From: CAYNRA01 sp046293395 | GTDB lineage: Bacteria > Bacteroidota > Bacteroidia > Cytophagales > Spirosomataceae | Direction of reading: 5' to 3' | DNA: 64,000 nucleotides | NCBI GenBank assembly: GCA_046293395.1 | Contig: JBKBOU010000002.1 | Location: 903,635 to 967,634 of the forward strand | Shown here: positions 27,040-36,199 of the stretch, piece after piece | Layout of the letters: every line of letters starts with the position of its first letter | Numbering within the stretch: position 1 is the first letter of the stretch | The notes under the pieces: generated by a model | What the model was told of the DNA's origin: nothing | The model's input: the letters and a program-made list of their open reading frames with translations, nothing else | Databases searched by the model: none | Made by a program: the position numbers and the translations under genes

Positions 27040-27076
27040 TCAACGATTTTGCCATTGTGCGTCGTTTTTCCGTCAT
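27040..27076. repeat. 37-bp direct repeat, right copy
   Basis: Identical to 21648-21684. Here it lies just beyond the terminator of the isoaspartyl peptidase gene, far from purQ, so it has no promoter role at this position. Confidence 0.95.
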
Positions 27077-27087
27077 TCGTCTCCAAA

Positions 27088-27128
27088 AACAAAGCGAGGG
27101 CGCACACTTGTTTCGTGCCCCCCGCTTA
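27088..27128 (-). terminator. Probable terminator of the isoaspartyl peptidase gene
   Basis: On the minus strand a GC-rich imperfect hairpin (arms around AGCGGGGGGCAC and GTGCGCCCTCGCT) is followed by a T-rich tract. It begins about 17 bases past the stop. Confidence 0.65.
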
Positions 27129-27144
27129 TCTAACTAAACCTCTA

Positions 27145-28221
27145 TTAGTCTTTGTAAATACCGATAACAGCTTTACCATCCGCCTTGATATATCCTCTGT
27201 ACATTCCCTCTGAGTTAAAAGGCATCGCTACGTTTCCGTCTTTATCTACGGCGACAAGTCCGCCTTCTCCACCCATTTTTACTAATTTTTTCATCACGAC
27301 CTCATCTGCTGCTGCTTGCAATGTCATTCCTTTGTAGGCCATCAAAGCAGAAATATCGTGACCAACCACCGCCCGAATGAAATATTCCCCGTGGCCCGTC
27401 GCAGAAATTGCACAAGTTTCGTTGTTTGCATACGTACCTGCTCCAATAATCGGGGCATCGCCAATTCTATTCCAACGCTTGTTGGTCATCCCTCCTGTAG
27501 AAGTTCCTGCCGCCAAATTTCCATAACTGTCTAGCGCAACGCATCCAACCGTCCCAAACTTTTTCCCTTCTAAGAAAATCAAATCCTCCACAGATTTCTC
27601 GGTCGGAATACCCACTTGTGAACTCTTCCGAACGGGCTTTGTTCCTTCTGTATGGTCTAGTTCTGACTTTTCACGTTCCAAGGCTCTTTGCAATCCTTCC
27701 CAGCGTTTTTCTGTGTAAAAATAAGAAGGATCTACGATTTCAAGTCCGCGCTCTTTCGCAAATTCCTCCGCACCTTTTCCCGTCAACATCACATGTTCTG
27801 ACTGTTCCATTACGGCTCTTGCTGCTGTAATCGGACTTTTGATTGTTGTTACGCCAGCCACAGCACCTGCCGCCAATGTTTTGCCTTCCATGATAGACGC
27901 ATCCAACTCATTTTTTCCTTCGTGCGTAAATACCGCTCCTTTGCCCGCATTAAATAAAGGAGATTCTTCCATGATGTGAATCGTCGCTTCGATGGCGTCT
28001 AAACTCGTTCCCCCTTTTTTCAAGACAGCATAACCAGTTTCCAACGCTTTTTGCAAAGTAGCTGTATAGGCTTTTTCCATCTCTGGTGTCATATTTTTTC
28101 GGGTAATCGTCCCCGCTCCTCCATGAATCACCAGCGTGATTTTATCCGCCTGACTTCCTTGTGCTACCCCCGCGAAACTCCACGTAAGCAAAAAGAAAAA
28201 TAGATAAATTTGTTTTTTCAT
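27145..28221 (-). CDS. Isoaspartyl peptidase / plant-type L-asparaginase, secreted
   Basis: 358 residues from ATG 28221, where MKKQIYLFFFLLTWSFAGVAQG forms a clean signal peptide. A longer frame starts at 28287 but would bury this signal behind 22 charged residues. It is an N-terminal nucleophile hydrolase: the precursor is cleaved before the Thr of FGTVGCVALD (about T224) into alpha and beta chains. VIHGGAGTI is the family N-terminus, and GTSTGGMTNKRWNRIGDAPI and GEYFIRA line the active site. It hydrolyses isoaspartyl dipeptides and asparagine in the periplasm. It is single-gene, in the same orientation as purQ, from which it is separated by the inserted segment. Confidence 0.92.
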   Translation of the reverse strand: MKKQIYLFFFLLTWSFAGVAQGSQADKITLVIHGGAGTITRKNMTPEMEKAYTATLQKALETGYAVLKKGGTSLDAIEATIHIMEESPLFNAGKGAVFTHEGKNELDASIMEGKTLAAGAVAGVTTIKSPITAARAVMEQSEHVMLTGKGAEEFAKERGLEIVDPSYFYTEKRWEGLQRALEREKSELDHTEGTKPVRKSSQVGIPTEKSVEDLIFLEGKKFGTVGCVALDSYGNLAAGTSTGGMTNKRWNRIGDAPIIGAGTYANNETCAISATGHGEYFIRAVVGHDISALMAYKGMTLQAAADEVVMKKLVKMGGEGGLVAVDKDGNVAMPFNSEGMYRGYIKADGKAVIGIYKD

Positions 28222-28367
28222 TCCGTTTAATTGGTTTAGTCTTGTTTTTCGACGGTTAAAATACTCGTTTTTTGTCTGAATTGACATACATCTCGATAAA
28301 TACCGAAAAAAATACGCTCACTTAACCACTTTTGAGTTTCATTGGTTACTATCTAAAAATAGCATAC

Positions 28368-29186
28368 ATGCAAATCCCTTCTACTATTTCTATTTTAGGC
28401 TGCGGCTGGCTAGGCTTTCCCTTGGCGCAATCGCTCGTGGCAAACAACTGGAATGTCCTTGGCTCTACGACCTCCCCAAGTAAATTAGCTACCTTATCCC
28501 AAAACGGAATTTCGCCATTTTTACTTCAACTAGGTCAATTTTCTATCGATGAATCGTCCGTCCCGTTTTTTCAGTCCCCTTATCTTGTCGTTAATTTCCC
28601 ACCACGCCTTCGTTCATCCGAAGGAAACGGATTGGAAAAACAAATGAATGAATTAGACCAACGTCTGTCTGCTGGAAAGTGCCAAAAAGCTATTTTCATT
28701 AGTTCTACTTCTGTCTATCCGGACCTCAACAGAGAAGTTACTGAAATAGATGCGCAAATAGATCATCCGCTGGTGCTGGCTGAAAATCAATTCATCCAAT
28801 CTTGTCAAAAAAATCACATCGACTATCTCATTTTTCGCTGCGGGGGCATCATGGGATACGACAGGTACGTGGGTAAATATTATGCCGGAAAGACATATCC
28901 AAGCGCAGCGCAAGTACCTATCAATTACATTCATCAAAAAGACATTATCGCAGTTATAAATCATGTATTATCCAACAAAATTTGGAATAAAATCTATAAT
29001 CTCGTCGCTCCTATTCATCCAACAAGACGTGAGGCCATCGTGAAAAGTTGTGAAAAATACCAACTTCCTTTGCCCGAATTTTCAGATACAAACCAAGACG
29101 AATCATTCAAAATCGTACGTGGAGATGCATTTATTCGTGACTTTTCCTATACTTTCCTCTGTCCTGACCCCTTGACATTTCCGTAA
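28368..29186 (+). CDS. NAD(P)-binding SDR/epimerase-like protein
   Basis: 272 residues from ATG 28368 (MQIPSTISILGCGWLGFPLA); the TTG extension back to 28332 is not needed. The Rossmann motif is GCGWLG, near residue 10, of the GxGxxG kind seen in YeeZ-like proteins. FISSTSVYPDLNREVTE is the middle strand with the serine region, but no YxxxK dyad is clear, so it may be a non-catalytic or atypical reductase. It is divergent from the asparaginase gene and 196 bases upstream of fadN on the same strand. Role unknown. Confidence 0.75.
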   Translation: MQIPSTISILGCGWLGFPLAQSLVANNWNVLGSTTSPSKLATLSQNGISPFLLQLGQFSIDESSVPFFQSPYLVVNFPPRLRSSEGNGLEKQMNELDQRLSAGKCQKAIFISSTSVYPDLNREVTEIDAQIDHPLVLAENQFIQSCQKNHIDYLIFRCGGIMGYDRYVGKYYAGKTYPSAAQVPINYIHQKDIIAVINHVLSNKIWNKIYNLVAPIHPTRREAIVKSCEKYQLPLPEFSDTNQDESFKIVRGDAFIRDFSYTFLCPDPLTFP

Positions 29187-29199
29187 AAACTTTTAATAG

Positions 29200-29255
29200 T
29201 ATGCTTGCATAATATTTTGAAACAAGCTAGATTTGTCCAATGGTATGCTTGCATA
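29200..29255. promoter_or_regulatory. Paired dyad operator candidates upstream of fadN-fadA
   Basis: Two identical 12-bp dyads TATGCTTGCATA (arms TATGC/GCATA around TT) lie at 29200-29211 and 29244-29255. They are 44 bp apart, about four helical turns, and identity extends to TATGCTTGCATAATA in both. This is the usual look of a dimeric repressor site pair. A TetR- or other-family fatty-acid regulator is a reasonable guess from the downstream genes, but no regulator gene is nearby. Confidence 0.5.
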
Positions 29256-29319
29256 ATACCAAGAATAAATTTCACGATGTAAGGACATTTTCGTCTCTTT
29301 TTAGAGATGGCTTTGTGTT

Positions 29320-29351
29320 TTTGCGTCCATCTCAAAGGCAATTATCCTTTG
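29320..29351 (+). promoter_or_regulatory. Candidate promoter of fadN-fadA
   Basis: TTTG at 29320-29323, 19 bases, then TATCCTTTG (29343-29351). This is one base longer in the -7 spacing than TAnnTTTG, so it is a near match only. It lies 32 bases before the fadN ATG. Confidence 0.4.
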
Positions 29352-29382
29352 TCACGTTCAATACCAAATATACGTTATCACT

Positions 29383-31791
29383 ATGAACAGAAAAATCAGA
29401 AAAGTCGCCGTGCTTGGGTCCGGAATTATGGGTTCCCGCATTGCGTGCCATTTCGCCAATATTGGCGTTCAAGTTTTACTCCTAGACATGGTTCCTCGTG
29501 AACTAACGCCCGAAGAGGAAGCCAAAGGACTTACATTGGCTCACCCAGCTGTTCGGAACAAAATCGTTCAAGCGGCATTTCAAAGTACACTAAAAGCCAA
29601 TCCTGCCGCACTTTATTCCCCAAAATTTGCTGAAAGAATCCGTCTTGGTAACTTCGATGATAACCTCCAAGAAATCAGCCAATACGACTGGGTTATTGAG
29701 GTTGTGGTAGAACGCCTAGACATTAAAAAATCCATCTTTGAGAAAGTCGATTCTTTCCGCAAACCAGGTACATTGGTAACATCCAATACCTCAGGTATCC
29801 CGATTCATCTGATGTCGGAAGGACGAAGTGAGGACTTCCAAGCACATTTCTGTGGCACGCACTTCTTCAATCCACCCCGTTATTTACGTCTCCTAGAAAT
29901 CATCCCTGGGCCAAAAACAAATCCAGAAGTCATTGATTTCTTAACACATTATGGTGACTTATTCCTCGGAAAACAAACGGTTCTTTGCAAAGATACGCCT
30001 GCTTTCATCGCCAACCGATTGGGTATTTATGCCATGGTACAAACCATTCGCGCAGCAGTAGAAATCGGATTAACTGTTGAGGAAGTAGATAAACTAACAG
30101 GGCCTATTGTCGGTCGCCCCAAATCAGGAACTTTCCGTCTTTCGGATGTTGTCGGTTTGGATACGACCGTCAATGTATGTAGAAACCTACAAGCTACCTT
30201 AACCACCGACGAGTCTTCCGCTGCATTTGAAACACCCGCTGTCATGGCACAACTCATGGAAAACAAGTGGCTTGGCGATAAAACAAAACAAGGTTTTTAC
30301 AAGAAAACAAAAGACGAAAAAGGCAAAACACTTATTCTAGGTCTTGACTTAGCGACGATGGAGTATCGCCCAGGTGGAAAAGTGAAATTTGCCACCCTCG
30401 ATGCCGCTAAATCTGCTGAAACGCTCAAAGACCGCTTTGCCATTTTATTAAAAGGAACAGACAAAGCCGGTCTATTTTATAGAAAAACATTCGCCGATAG
30501 TTTCCGATACGCTACTTTCCGTATTCCAGAAATCGCGGATGAATTGTACCGCATTGACGACGCTATTTGTGCCGGTTTTGGCTGGCAAATGGGTCTTTTT
30601 GCTACCGCAGATGCCGTAGGAGTTCCCGCATTCGTTCAAATGATGGAAGCGGAAGGACAAAAACCCGCACCATGGGTCTATGAAATGCTAGAAGCCGGAC
30701 ATACTTCTTTCTACAAAATAGAAGGTGGCAAAAAATACTACTACGATATTCCAAGCAAAAGCTATAAAACCATCGCTGGAACAGAATCCTTCATCATCTT
30801 GGATACGCTCCGCCAAACAAACCAAGTATGGCAAAATGCCGGCTCCATTATCTATGATTTAGGAGATGGCATTGCCGGTATTGAGTTCCGGTCAAAGATG
30901 AATACATTCGGTGCTGAAGTGCTCGAAGGATTGAACAAAGCCTACAGCATTGCTGAAAGGGATTTTAGAGGATTGGTCATCGGAAACGACAGCAACGAGG
31001 CATTCTCTGCGGGTGCAAACCTCGCGATGTTGTTCATGTTCGCGATTGAGCAAGAATTTGACGAAATCAATCTCATGATTTCTCATTTCCAACAAACCAT
31101 GATGCGGGCTCGATATTCATCGATTCCAGTGGTTTCTGCGCCGCATACCTTGGCTTTGGGTGGTGGCTGCGAAATCAATTTACATGCCGATAAAGTCGTG
31201 GCACACTCTGAAACCTACATGGGATTGGTAGAGCTGGGCGTCGGATTAATTCCAGCTGGTGGCGGTACAAAAGAAATGGCGCTTCGTGCTTCAGACTTGT
31301 ACCAATCGGGGGATACAGAATTAAATATTCTCCAAACTGCATTCATGAACATCGCACAAGCGAAAGTTTCGACTTCTGCACACGAGGCAATGGCGATGAA
31401 TTACCTCAAGCCGGAAAGAGACCAAATTGTGGTGAACAGAAGTCGTTTGATTGCTGAAGCCAAACAAGCTGCGATAGATATGGCTGACAATGGCTATACC
31501 CAACCCAACCAACGCAACGACATCAAGGTACAGGGGCGCGCAGGCATCGCGACGTTCAAGGCAGGCATTGCTTCCATGAAAATGGCGGGCTACATCACAG
31601 AACATGACGCACTGATTGCCAATAAATTAGCTTATGTGATTTGTGGAGGAGATTTAAGCTATCCTCAATTGGTTTCAGAGCAATATTTACTGGATTTAGA
31701 GCTAGAAGCCTTCCTTTCTCTTTGTGGCGAACGCAAAACCCTTGAGCGGATGCAAGGCTTGCTCAGCGGTGGTAAACCACCAAGAAACTAA
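29383..31791 (+). CDS. fadN: 3-hydroxyacyl-CoA dehydrogenase / enoyl-CoA hydratase, FadN type
   Basis: 802 residues. The N-terminal half is the 3-hydroxyacyl-CoA dehydrogenase: Rossmann VLGSGIMGSRIACHFANIG (about 8-26), VVVERLDIKKSIF, SNTSGIP and the HFFNPPRYL motif with catalytic His. A second dehydrogenase helical repeat follows. The last third carries a crotonase-like domain (FRGLVIGNDSNEAFSAGANL, then HTLALGGGCEINLHAD). This order (dehydrogenase first, hydratase last) is that of Bacillus FadN rather than E. coli FadB. It performs the hydration and oxidation steps of fatty-acid beta-oxidation. fadA follows 40 bases downstream. Confidence 0.92.
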   Translation: MNRKIRKVAVLGSGIMGSRIACHFANIGVQVLLLDMVPRELTPEEEAKGLTLAHPAVRNKIVQAAFQSTLKANPAALYSPKFAERIRLGNFDDNLQEISQYDWVIEVVVERLDIKKSIFEKVDSFRKPGTLVTSNTSGIPIHLMSEGRSEDFQAHFCGTHFFNPPRYLRLLEIIPGPKTNPEVIDFLTHYGDLFLGKQTVLCKDTPAFIANRLGIYAMVQTIRAAVEIGLTVEEVDKLTGPIVGRPKSGTFRLSDVVGLDTTVNVCRNLQATLTTDESSAAFETPAVMAQLMENKWLGDKTKQGFYKKTKDEKGKTLILGLDLATMEYRPGGKVKFATLDAAKSAETLKDRFAILLKGTDKAGLFYRKTFADSFRYATFRIPEIADELYRIDDAICAGFGWQMGLFATADAVGVPAFVQMMEAEGQKPAPWVYEMLEAGHTSFYKIEGGKKYYYDIPSKSYKTIAGTESFIILDTLRQTNQVWQNAGSIIYDLGDGIAGIEFRSKMNTFGAEVLEGLNKAYSIAERDFRGLVIGNDSNEAFSAGANLAMLFMFAIEQEFDEINLMISHFQQTMMRARYSSIPVVSAPHTLALGGGCEINLHADKVVAHSETYMGLVELGVGLIPAGGGTKEMALRASDLYQSGDTELNILQTAFMNIAQAKVSTSAHEAMAMNYLKPERDQIVVNRSRLIAEAKQAAIDMADNGYTQPNQRNDIKVQGRAGIATFKAGIASMKMAGYITEHDALIANKLAYVICGGDLSYPQLVSEQYLLDLELEAFLSLCGERKTLERMQGLLSGGKPPRN

Positions 31792-31831
31792 TCCTTTTTG
31801 TATCATCTTTCACTAAAAAAGTAATTTACAC

Positions 31832-33007
31832 ATGAACGCATATATTGTTTCAGGATTTAGATCGGCTGTCGGAAAAGCCCCCAAAGGTATATTTCGTTTT
31901 ACTCGGCCAGACGACTTAGCCGCAGATGTCATCAAACATTTGCTTGCTCAAACACCCCAACTTGACCCAACGCGGGTAGATGATTTAATCGTGGGGAATG
32001 CTGTTCCAGAAGCTGAGCAAGGGATGCAAATGGCGCGTTATATTTCTCTCTTAGCGATGGGGAAGGCTGTTCCAGGGGTCACAATCAACAGATATTGTGG
32101 TTCAGGAGTAGAAGCAATTGCGATGGCAGCTTCTAAAATCAACGCTGGTATGGCAGACTGTATCATTGCAGGTGGCACAGAATCCATGTCGCTTGTCCCA
32201 ACGACCGGTTGGAAAACTGCACTTAATTACGGCATTGCCAGTGAAAACCCCGATTATTATATCGGGATGGGTTTGACGGCGGAGCAGGTAGCCCAGCAAT
32301 TCAAAATTTCTAGAGAAGACCAAGATGCATTTGCATTTGCCTCACACCAAAAAGCGCTAAAGGCGCAAGCGGATGGGAAATTTGAGGGAGAAATTGTACC
32401 CATCACTGTCAAAGAAACGTATTTTGATGCTGCTTCTGGCAAGAAAAAAACGAAAGAATACGTCGTTTCAAAAGACGAAGGGCCGCGTGCAGATACAAGC
32501 TTCGAGGCATTGCAGAAACTTCGTCCTGTTTTTTCAGCTGGCGGGAGTGTCACAGCAGGGAACTCTTCACAAACTTCTGACGGGGCAGCTTTCGTTATTG
32601 TGATGTCAGAGCGGATGGTGAATGAGTTAAACCTAAAACCAATTGCTCAGATGCTTTCGTACGCTGTTGCGGGTTGCGAGCCGCGTTTGATGGGTATTGG
32701 CCCTGTTTTTGCCGTTCCCAAAGCGTTGAAACAAGCAGGTTTGCAATTGCAGGATATTGACCAAATCGAGCTGAATGAGGCATTTGCAGCACAGGCTTTG
32801 GCGGTTGTGAAGGAATTAGACATTGACCCAAGCAAACTTAACCCGAATGGTGGGGCTATTGCGTTGGGACATGCCTTGGGTTCAACAGGTGCGCGTTTAT
32901 CGGTTCAATTATTCAACGAGATGCGCCGCCAAAATCAGAAATACGGGATGGTAACGGCGTGTGTCGGCGGAGGCCAAGGCGTTGCAGGTATTTACGAACT
33001 GCTGTAA
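31832..33007 (+). CDS. fadA: Acetyl-CoA acyltransferase (3-ketoacyl-CoA thiolase)
   Basis: 391 residues, the standard thiolase length. The acyl-accepting Cys is C89 in INRYCGSGVEAI, the catalytic His is H347 in NGGAIALGHALGSTGAR, and the second Cys is C377 in MVTACVGGGQG. It cleaves 3-ketoacyl-CoA with CoA to release acetyl-CoA, the last beta-oxidation step. With fadN it forms the same pair as in Bacillus fadNA(E). The acyl-CoA dehydrogenase is not next to it. A 16-bp-stem terminator closes the operon. Confidence 0.95.
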   Translation: MNAYIVSGFRSAVGKAPKGIFRFTRPDDLAADVIKHLLAQTPQLDPTRVDDLIVGNAVPEAEQGMQMARYISLLAMGKAVPGVTINRYCGSGVEAIAMAASKINAGMADCIIAGGTESMSLVPTTGWKTALNYGIASENPDYYIGMGLTAEQVAQQFKISREDQDAFAFASHQKALKAQADGKFEGEIVPITVKETYFDAASGKKKTKEYVVSKDEGPRADTSFEALQKLRPVFSAGGSVTAGNSSQTSDGAAFVIVMSERMVNELNLKPIAQMLSYAVAGCEPRLMGIGPVFAVPKALKQAGLQLQDIDQIELNEAFAAQALAVVKELDIDPSKLNPNGGAIALGHALGSTGARLSVQLFNEMRRQNQKYGMVTACVGGGQGVAGIYELL

Positions 33008-33011
33008 ATGC

Positions 33012-33056
33012 AAATGGCTCTGATTCGGTAGTAACGAATCAGAGCCATTTTTTATT
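33012..33056 (+). terminator. Terminator of fadN-fadA
   Basis: Perfect 16-bp stem (33012-33027 with 33035-33050), 7-base loop, followed by a T-rich tract, starting 5 bases after the fadA stop. It also separates fadA from the convergent polysaccharide locus. Confidence 0.9.
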
Positions 33057-33077
33057 TTCCAATGGATACTCATACAC

Positions 33078-35045
33078 TCACAATTCTGTCACTACGTCCT
33101 CTTTCTCTCCATCCAAAGTTTCAAACTCAGAGTTATTACTGATAAACTCAGGGACGAGTAACTTCAGTTCTTTTACCATATCTGGGATACTTCCAAAAAG
33201 ACTATTTTCAAGCTTTTCAACACTTTTCTTGAGAAGGTGGTAGTCCACTGCTTTTATTTTGGCTACCATGATTTTTTCATGATACGTAGGTAGCGTATTT
33301 TCAGTATCTCCCAATAATTCCTCGTATAACTTCTCTCCTGGTCGTAATCCAGTAAATTCAATCGAAATATCTTTATCGATTTCTAAGCCTGACAAACGAA
33401 TCATTCGCTTCGCTAAATCTACGATTTTCACAGGTTCACCCATGTCAAAAACATAGATTTCTCCACCTTTGCCCATCGTTCCTGCTTCTAAAACGAGCTG
33501 ACAGGCTTCCGGAATGGTCATAAAATACCGGATGATGTCGGGATGGGTAACGGTTAAAGGACCTCCTGCTTGAATTTGGCGTTTGAACAAAGGAATTACA
33601 GATCCATTCGAACCTAGCACATTTCCGAAACGTGTAATGATGTATCGACAAGAGCCGTTTGAGTACTTATTCAAACTATGAACATACATTTCTGCCAAGC
33701 GTTTGGTTGCACCCATTACGTTGGTAGGATTCACTGCTTTGTCTGTAGAAACCATCACAAAACGCTCTGTTTTGTACTTAGAAGCTAAATCAGCCACTGT
33801 TTTTGTACCAAATACATTGACCCGAATGGCATTGTAGGGATTTCTCTCCATAAGTGGTACGTGTTTGTACGCCGCTGCATGATATACAATTTGCGGACGG
33901 TAACGGACAAACAATTGCTCCATTTGGTACGAGTTAACTACGTCGGCAATTTCTGTTTGAATAGGTGGAGTAGTTTGATTTTTCTCTGAACCAATCCGTA
34001 TCAATTCAGTTTCTAGGTCGTACAACCCTGATTCTGCTTGATCGACCAAAATGAGCTTTAAGGGCTGAAAACGAACCAGCTGGCGCACGAGTTCGCTGCC
34101 AATAGAACCCGCAGCACCTGTCACCATTATCACCCGACCGCTCGTTTCGGATGCAATTAAATCATTGCGAAGTTTGATGGGCTCTCTGTTGAGCAAATCT
34201 TCTATTTTCACAGCCTTGATTTGCTGTTCTTTCAGGTTTCCATTGAGCCACTCAGACAAAGGAGGAAGAACTTGCACTGTTACGCCTAAATCAACCAAAC
34301 GACTGATGAGACGATTTCTTTCTTTTAAGGAAATCTTCTGGATGGCAAAGATGACCGTAGGACGGGTTTCGATTTCAATTTCTCCTTCGAAATAGTGTGC
34401 GATGGCTGCTTCAAGCGAAAGGATTTTCACACCCCCAATTTTCTTATTCGCTAACTGTTTGTTATCATCAATATAGCAAACCACCTGGTTTTGCCGTTTA
34501 TTATCGCCTGAAAGCGTATGCTTTAATTTCTGCCCCAGAAAACCAGCACCATAAATGATGATGCGGTTTTTGTCACTTTCTTTGTTCACCACCGCCTCAT
34601 ACGCAGCCTTGATAAGGAAACGTACGCCTAGCAGGGCACAGAGCGAAATAGAAAAATCAATGAATAAAGCCGATATATCTATGTAGTAAATAGCATACGA
34701 AAAGGGAAATAAATTCGTTTCTGTCGTGTAAGCAAGAAAAAATTGAACAAACAACATGGCAGCCAACGCACTGACCTCCATGCTCACGATAGAAACAGCA
34801 TCCTCAAAACTTGTATGCCGGATAACTCCTGCATACGATTTATAGACAAGGCTAAAAAAGATTTTTAAGAATATGACAATACCCAGATGCAAAAGCGCCC
34901 ACGAAGAGTCTATATTCGTTAACTTAAAATTAAAATGAAGCAAAATGGCTACGAAGAAGGATATGCCAAACAAGACAATATCAATACCCAAAACCAACCA
35001 CCTCGACAAAAAATTTTGAGAATACCTAAGTAAAAGTCTATTCAT
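33078..35045 (-). CDS. WbpM/FlaA1-like nucleotide-sugar 4,6-dehydratase, membrane-anchored
   Basis: 655 residues. Four or five N-terminal TM helices (about 12-145), a CoA-binding-like Rossmann domain (GAGFLG 166-171) and the catalytic SDR domain with GAAGSIG (310-316). The catalytic set is S433/T434, D435/K436, M444 and K448 in STDKAVNPTNVMGATKR, that is the altered Ser-Met-Lys triad of WbpM rather than Ser-Tyr-Lys. Homologues convert UDP-GlcNAc to UDP-2-acetamido-2,6-dideoxy-4-keto-hexose, a precursor for QuiNAc, FucNAc and related sugars in O-antigen and capsule. It marks the downstream end of the polysaccharide locus. Confidence 0.9.
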   Translation of the reverse strand: MNRLLLRYSQNFLSRWLVLGIDIVLFGISFFVAILLHFNFKLTNIDSSWALLHLGIVIFLKIFFSLVYKSYAGVIRHTSFEDAVSIVSMEVSALAAMLFVQFFLAYTTETNLFPFSYAIYYIDISALFIDFSISLCALLGVRFLIKAAYEAVVNKESDKNRIIIYGAGFLGQKLKHTLSGDNKRQNQVVCYIDDNKQLANKKIGGVKILSLEAAIAHYFEGEIEIETRPTVIFAIQKISLKERNRLISRLVDLGVTVQVLPPLSEWLNGNLKEQQIKAVKIEDLLNREPIKLRNDLIASETSGRVIMVTGAAGSIGSELVRQLVRFQPLKLILVDQAESGLYDLETELIRIGSEKNQTTPPIQTEIADVVNSYQMEQLFVRYRPQIVYHAAAYKHVPLMERNPYNAIRVNVFGTKTVADLASKYKTERFVMVSTDKAVNPTNVMGATKRLAEMYVHSLNKYSNGSCRYIITRFGNVLGSNGSVIPLFKRQIQAGGPLTVTHPDIIRYFMTIPEACQLVLEAGTMGKGGEIYVFDMGEPVKIVDLAKRMIRLSGLEIDKDISIEFTGLRPGEKLYEELLGDTENTLPTYHEKIMVAKIKAVDYHLLKKSVEKLENSLFGSIPDMVKELKLLVPEFISNNSEFETLDGEKEDVVTEL

Positions 35046-35131
35046 AGCAACGGCCTGATTAATGATACTTGCGAACTTTCTCTTTTGCTTAAATCCCTAT
35101 CGGAACTTAATACTTGCAGAACAACCTAATT

Positions 35132-35139
35132 CAAAAATA
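35132..35139 (-). promoter_or_regulatory. Candidate -7 box for the WbpM-like gene
   Basis: The minus strand reads TATTTTTG (TAnnTTTG), 86 bases before the ATG. A 16-bp dyad (35162-35177, ATACTACGCGAAGTAT, seven of eight pairs matching) lies where the -33 element would be, so repressor or activator binding there could control the gene. Confidence 0.45.
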
Positions 35140-35316
35140 CGCATTAACCTATTAATTTTCCATACTACGCGAAGTATAAAATAGTCCTTATTTATTGAGT
35201 GGTTAAAAAATCAAAAAAAGAGGCAATGTCCCTGTCATTATCTACGGATACAATGGGATTTTTCAAAGAGTTCTACAAAACATTGCATACAGTGCAGAGT
35301 CCCCTATCGCTCTATT

Positions 35317-35913
35317 TTACTTGGCTGTTTTTGGGTCGCTGGAAGGCGTAACTTGTATCATTCTATCCCCAGAACCTTTGCCCAATACTGTCGCTACGAT
35401 ATAATAAAAATACTGAAAAACGGTCAGTTCGCCTGTCATTTTTGCATCTGTTTCAGCCAACAGACGGGGCGTGGACATGTCTATCTTATTGATTTGGGAT
35501 AAACCAGTAATGCCCGGAACTACACGATACACTCCGCGCTGCTCTCGTTCATAAATCAATTCCTCTTGATTGAATAAATTAGGTCTTGGCCCGACCAAAC
35601 TCATGTCTCCAACCAAAACATTCCACAGTTGAGGTAACTCGTCAAGTTTGGACTTCCGTAAAAAAGCACCATACCGTGTAACTGCCGTATAGTTCGCCAA
35701 ATGCGTGGCTACCGACTTTGTGTTTATGTGCATAGACCGAAATTTATATAAATAAAAAGGCTTTTTACTCTTCCCTACGCGTTCCTGACGAAAAATCGGG
35801 GAACCCGTATCAAAAAAACCGAATAGGAGCAATACGGCAATCACTGGACTTAACAAGAGCAGCCCTACTAACGAAAAGATAAAATCAAAAAAACGAATCA
35901 TAGGAATTGGCAT
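35317..35913 (-). CDS. Phosphoglycosyl transferase initiating polysaccharide synthesis (PglC/WcaJ-type)
   Basis: 198 residues, the minimal monotopic type. A membrane helix (about 8-32) is followed by FRQERVGK, KFRSM (57-61), the catalytic DELPQLWNV (91-99, Asp-Glu dyad) and DMSLVGPRP (103-111), then PGITGLSQIN. It transfers a sugar-1-phosphate (probably HexNAc-1-P or a 6-deoxy derivative) to undecaprenyl phosphate at the inner membrane, starting the repeat unit. The preceding membrane dehydratase and the downstream epimerases are its likely suppliers. It has its own TAACTTTG box. Confidence 0.92.
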   Translation of the reverse strand: MPIPMIRFFDFIFSLVGLLLLSPVIAVLLLFGFFDTGSPIFRQERVGKSKKPFYLYKFRSMHINTKSVATHLANYTAVTRYGAFLRKSKLDELPQLWNVLVGDMSLVGPRPNLFNQEELIYEREQRGVYRVVPGITGLSQINKIDMSTPRLLAETDAKMTGELTVFQYFYYIVATVLGKGSGDRMIQVTPSSDPKTAK

Positions 35914-35929
35914 ATTTTGAAATGAAGAA

Positions 35930-35937
35930 CAAAGTTA
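35930..35937 (-). promoter_or_regulatory. Candidate -7 box for the phosphoglycosyl transferase
   Basis: TAACTTTG on the minus strand, 17 bases upstream of the ATG at 35913, which would give a very short leader. Confidence 0.4.
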
Positions 35938-36199
35938 TTTTCTTTTTTGATTACAGCATTTTTTTAGGGCATATATTCTACAAATGACCCAACACTTGGC
36001 TATCTCGTATGGCTATCTGTTTGCATACGCAATCCGTGTACTTTTCGTTACCATCGCTGATTCCGTCAAGGACAAAATACATAGCATATCCGATTCAAGA
36101 TGCAAATTCGGCAAAATAATTCCTTGATTATAAACCCATTAAGGTCACTTGTATTTCCTGCCTATTTAATTCTTAGAAAAACGATTAACACCCCCTACA

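Larger units (their letters stand above)
21648..27076. mobile_element. Putative 5.4-kb inserted segment bounded by direct repeats
   Basis: Identical 37-bp direct repeats enclose an IS982-family element and two plus-strand biosynthetic genes, lying between two minus-strand housekeeping genes (purQ and the isoaspartyl peptidase). No integrase or tRNA gene is present. The repeats may be a long target duplication, remnants of recombination, or a duplicated piece of the purQ promoter region. The genes inside are more AT-rich than their neighbours, consistent with acquisition. Confidence 0.6.

Noticed and set aside
35162..35177. Near-palindrome as an IS end or attachment site.
   Set aside because: No partner copy or target duplication; its position near a -7 box fits a regulatory dyad better.
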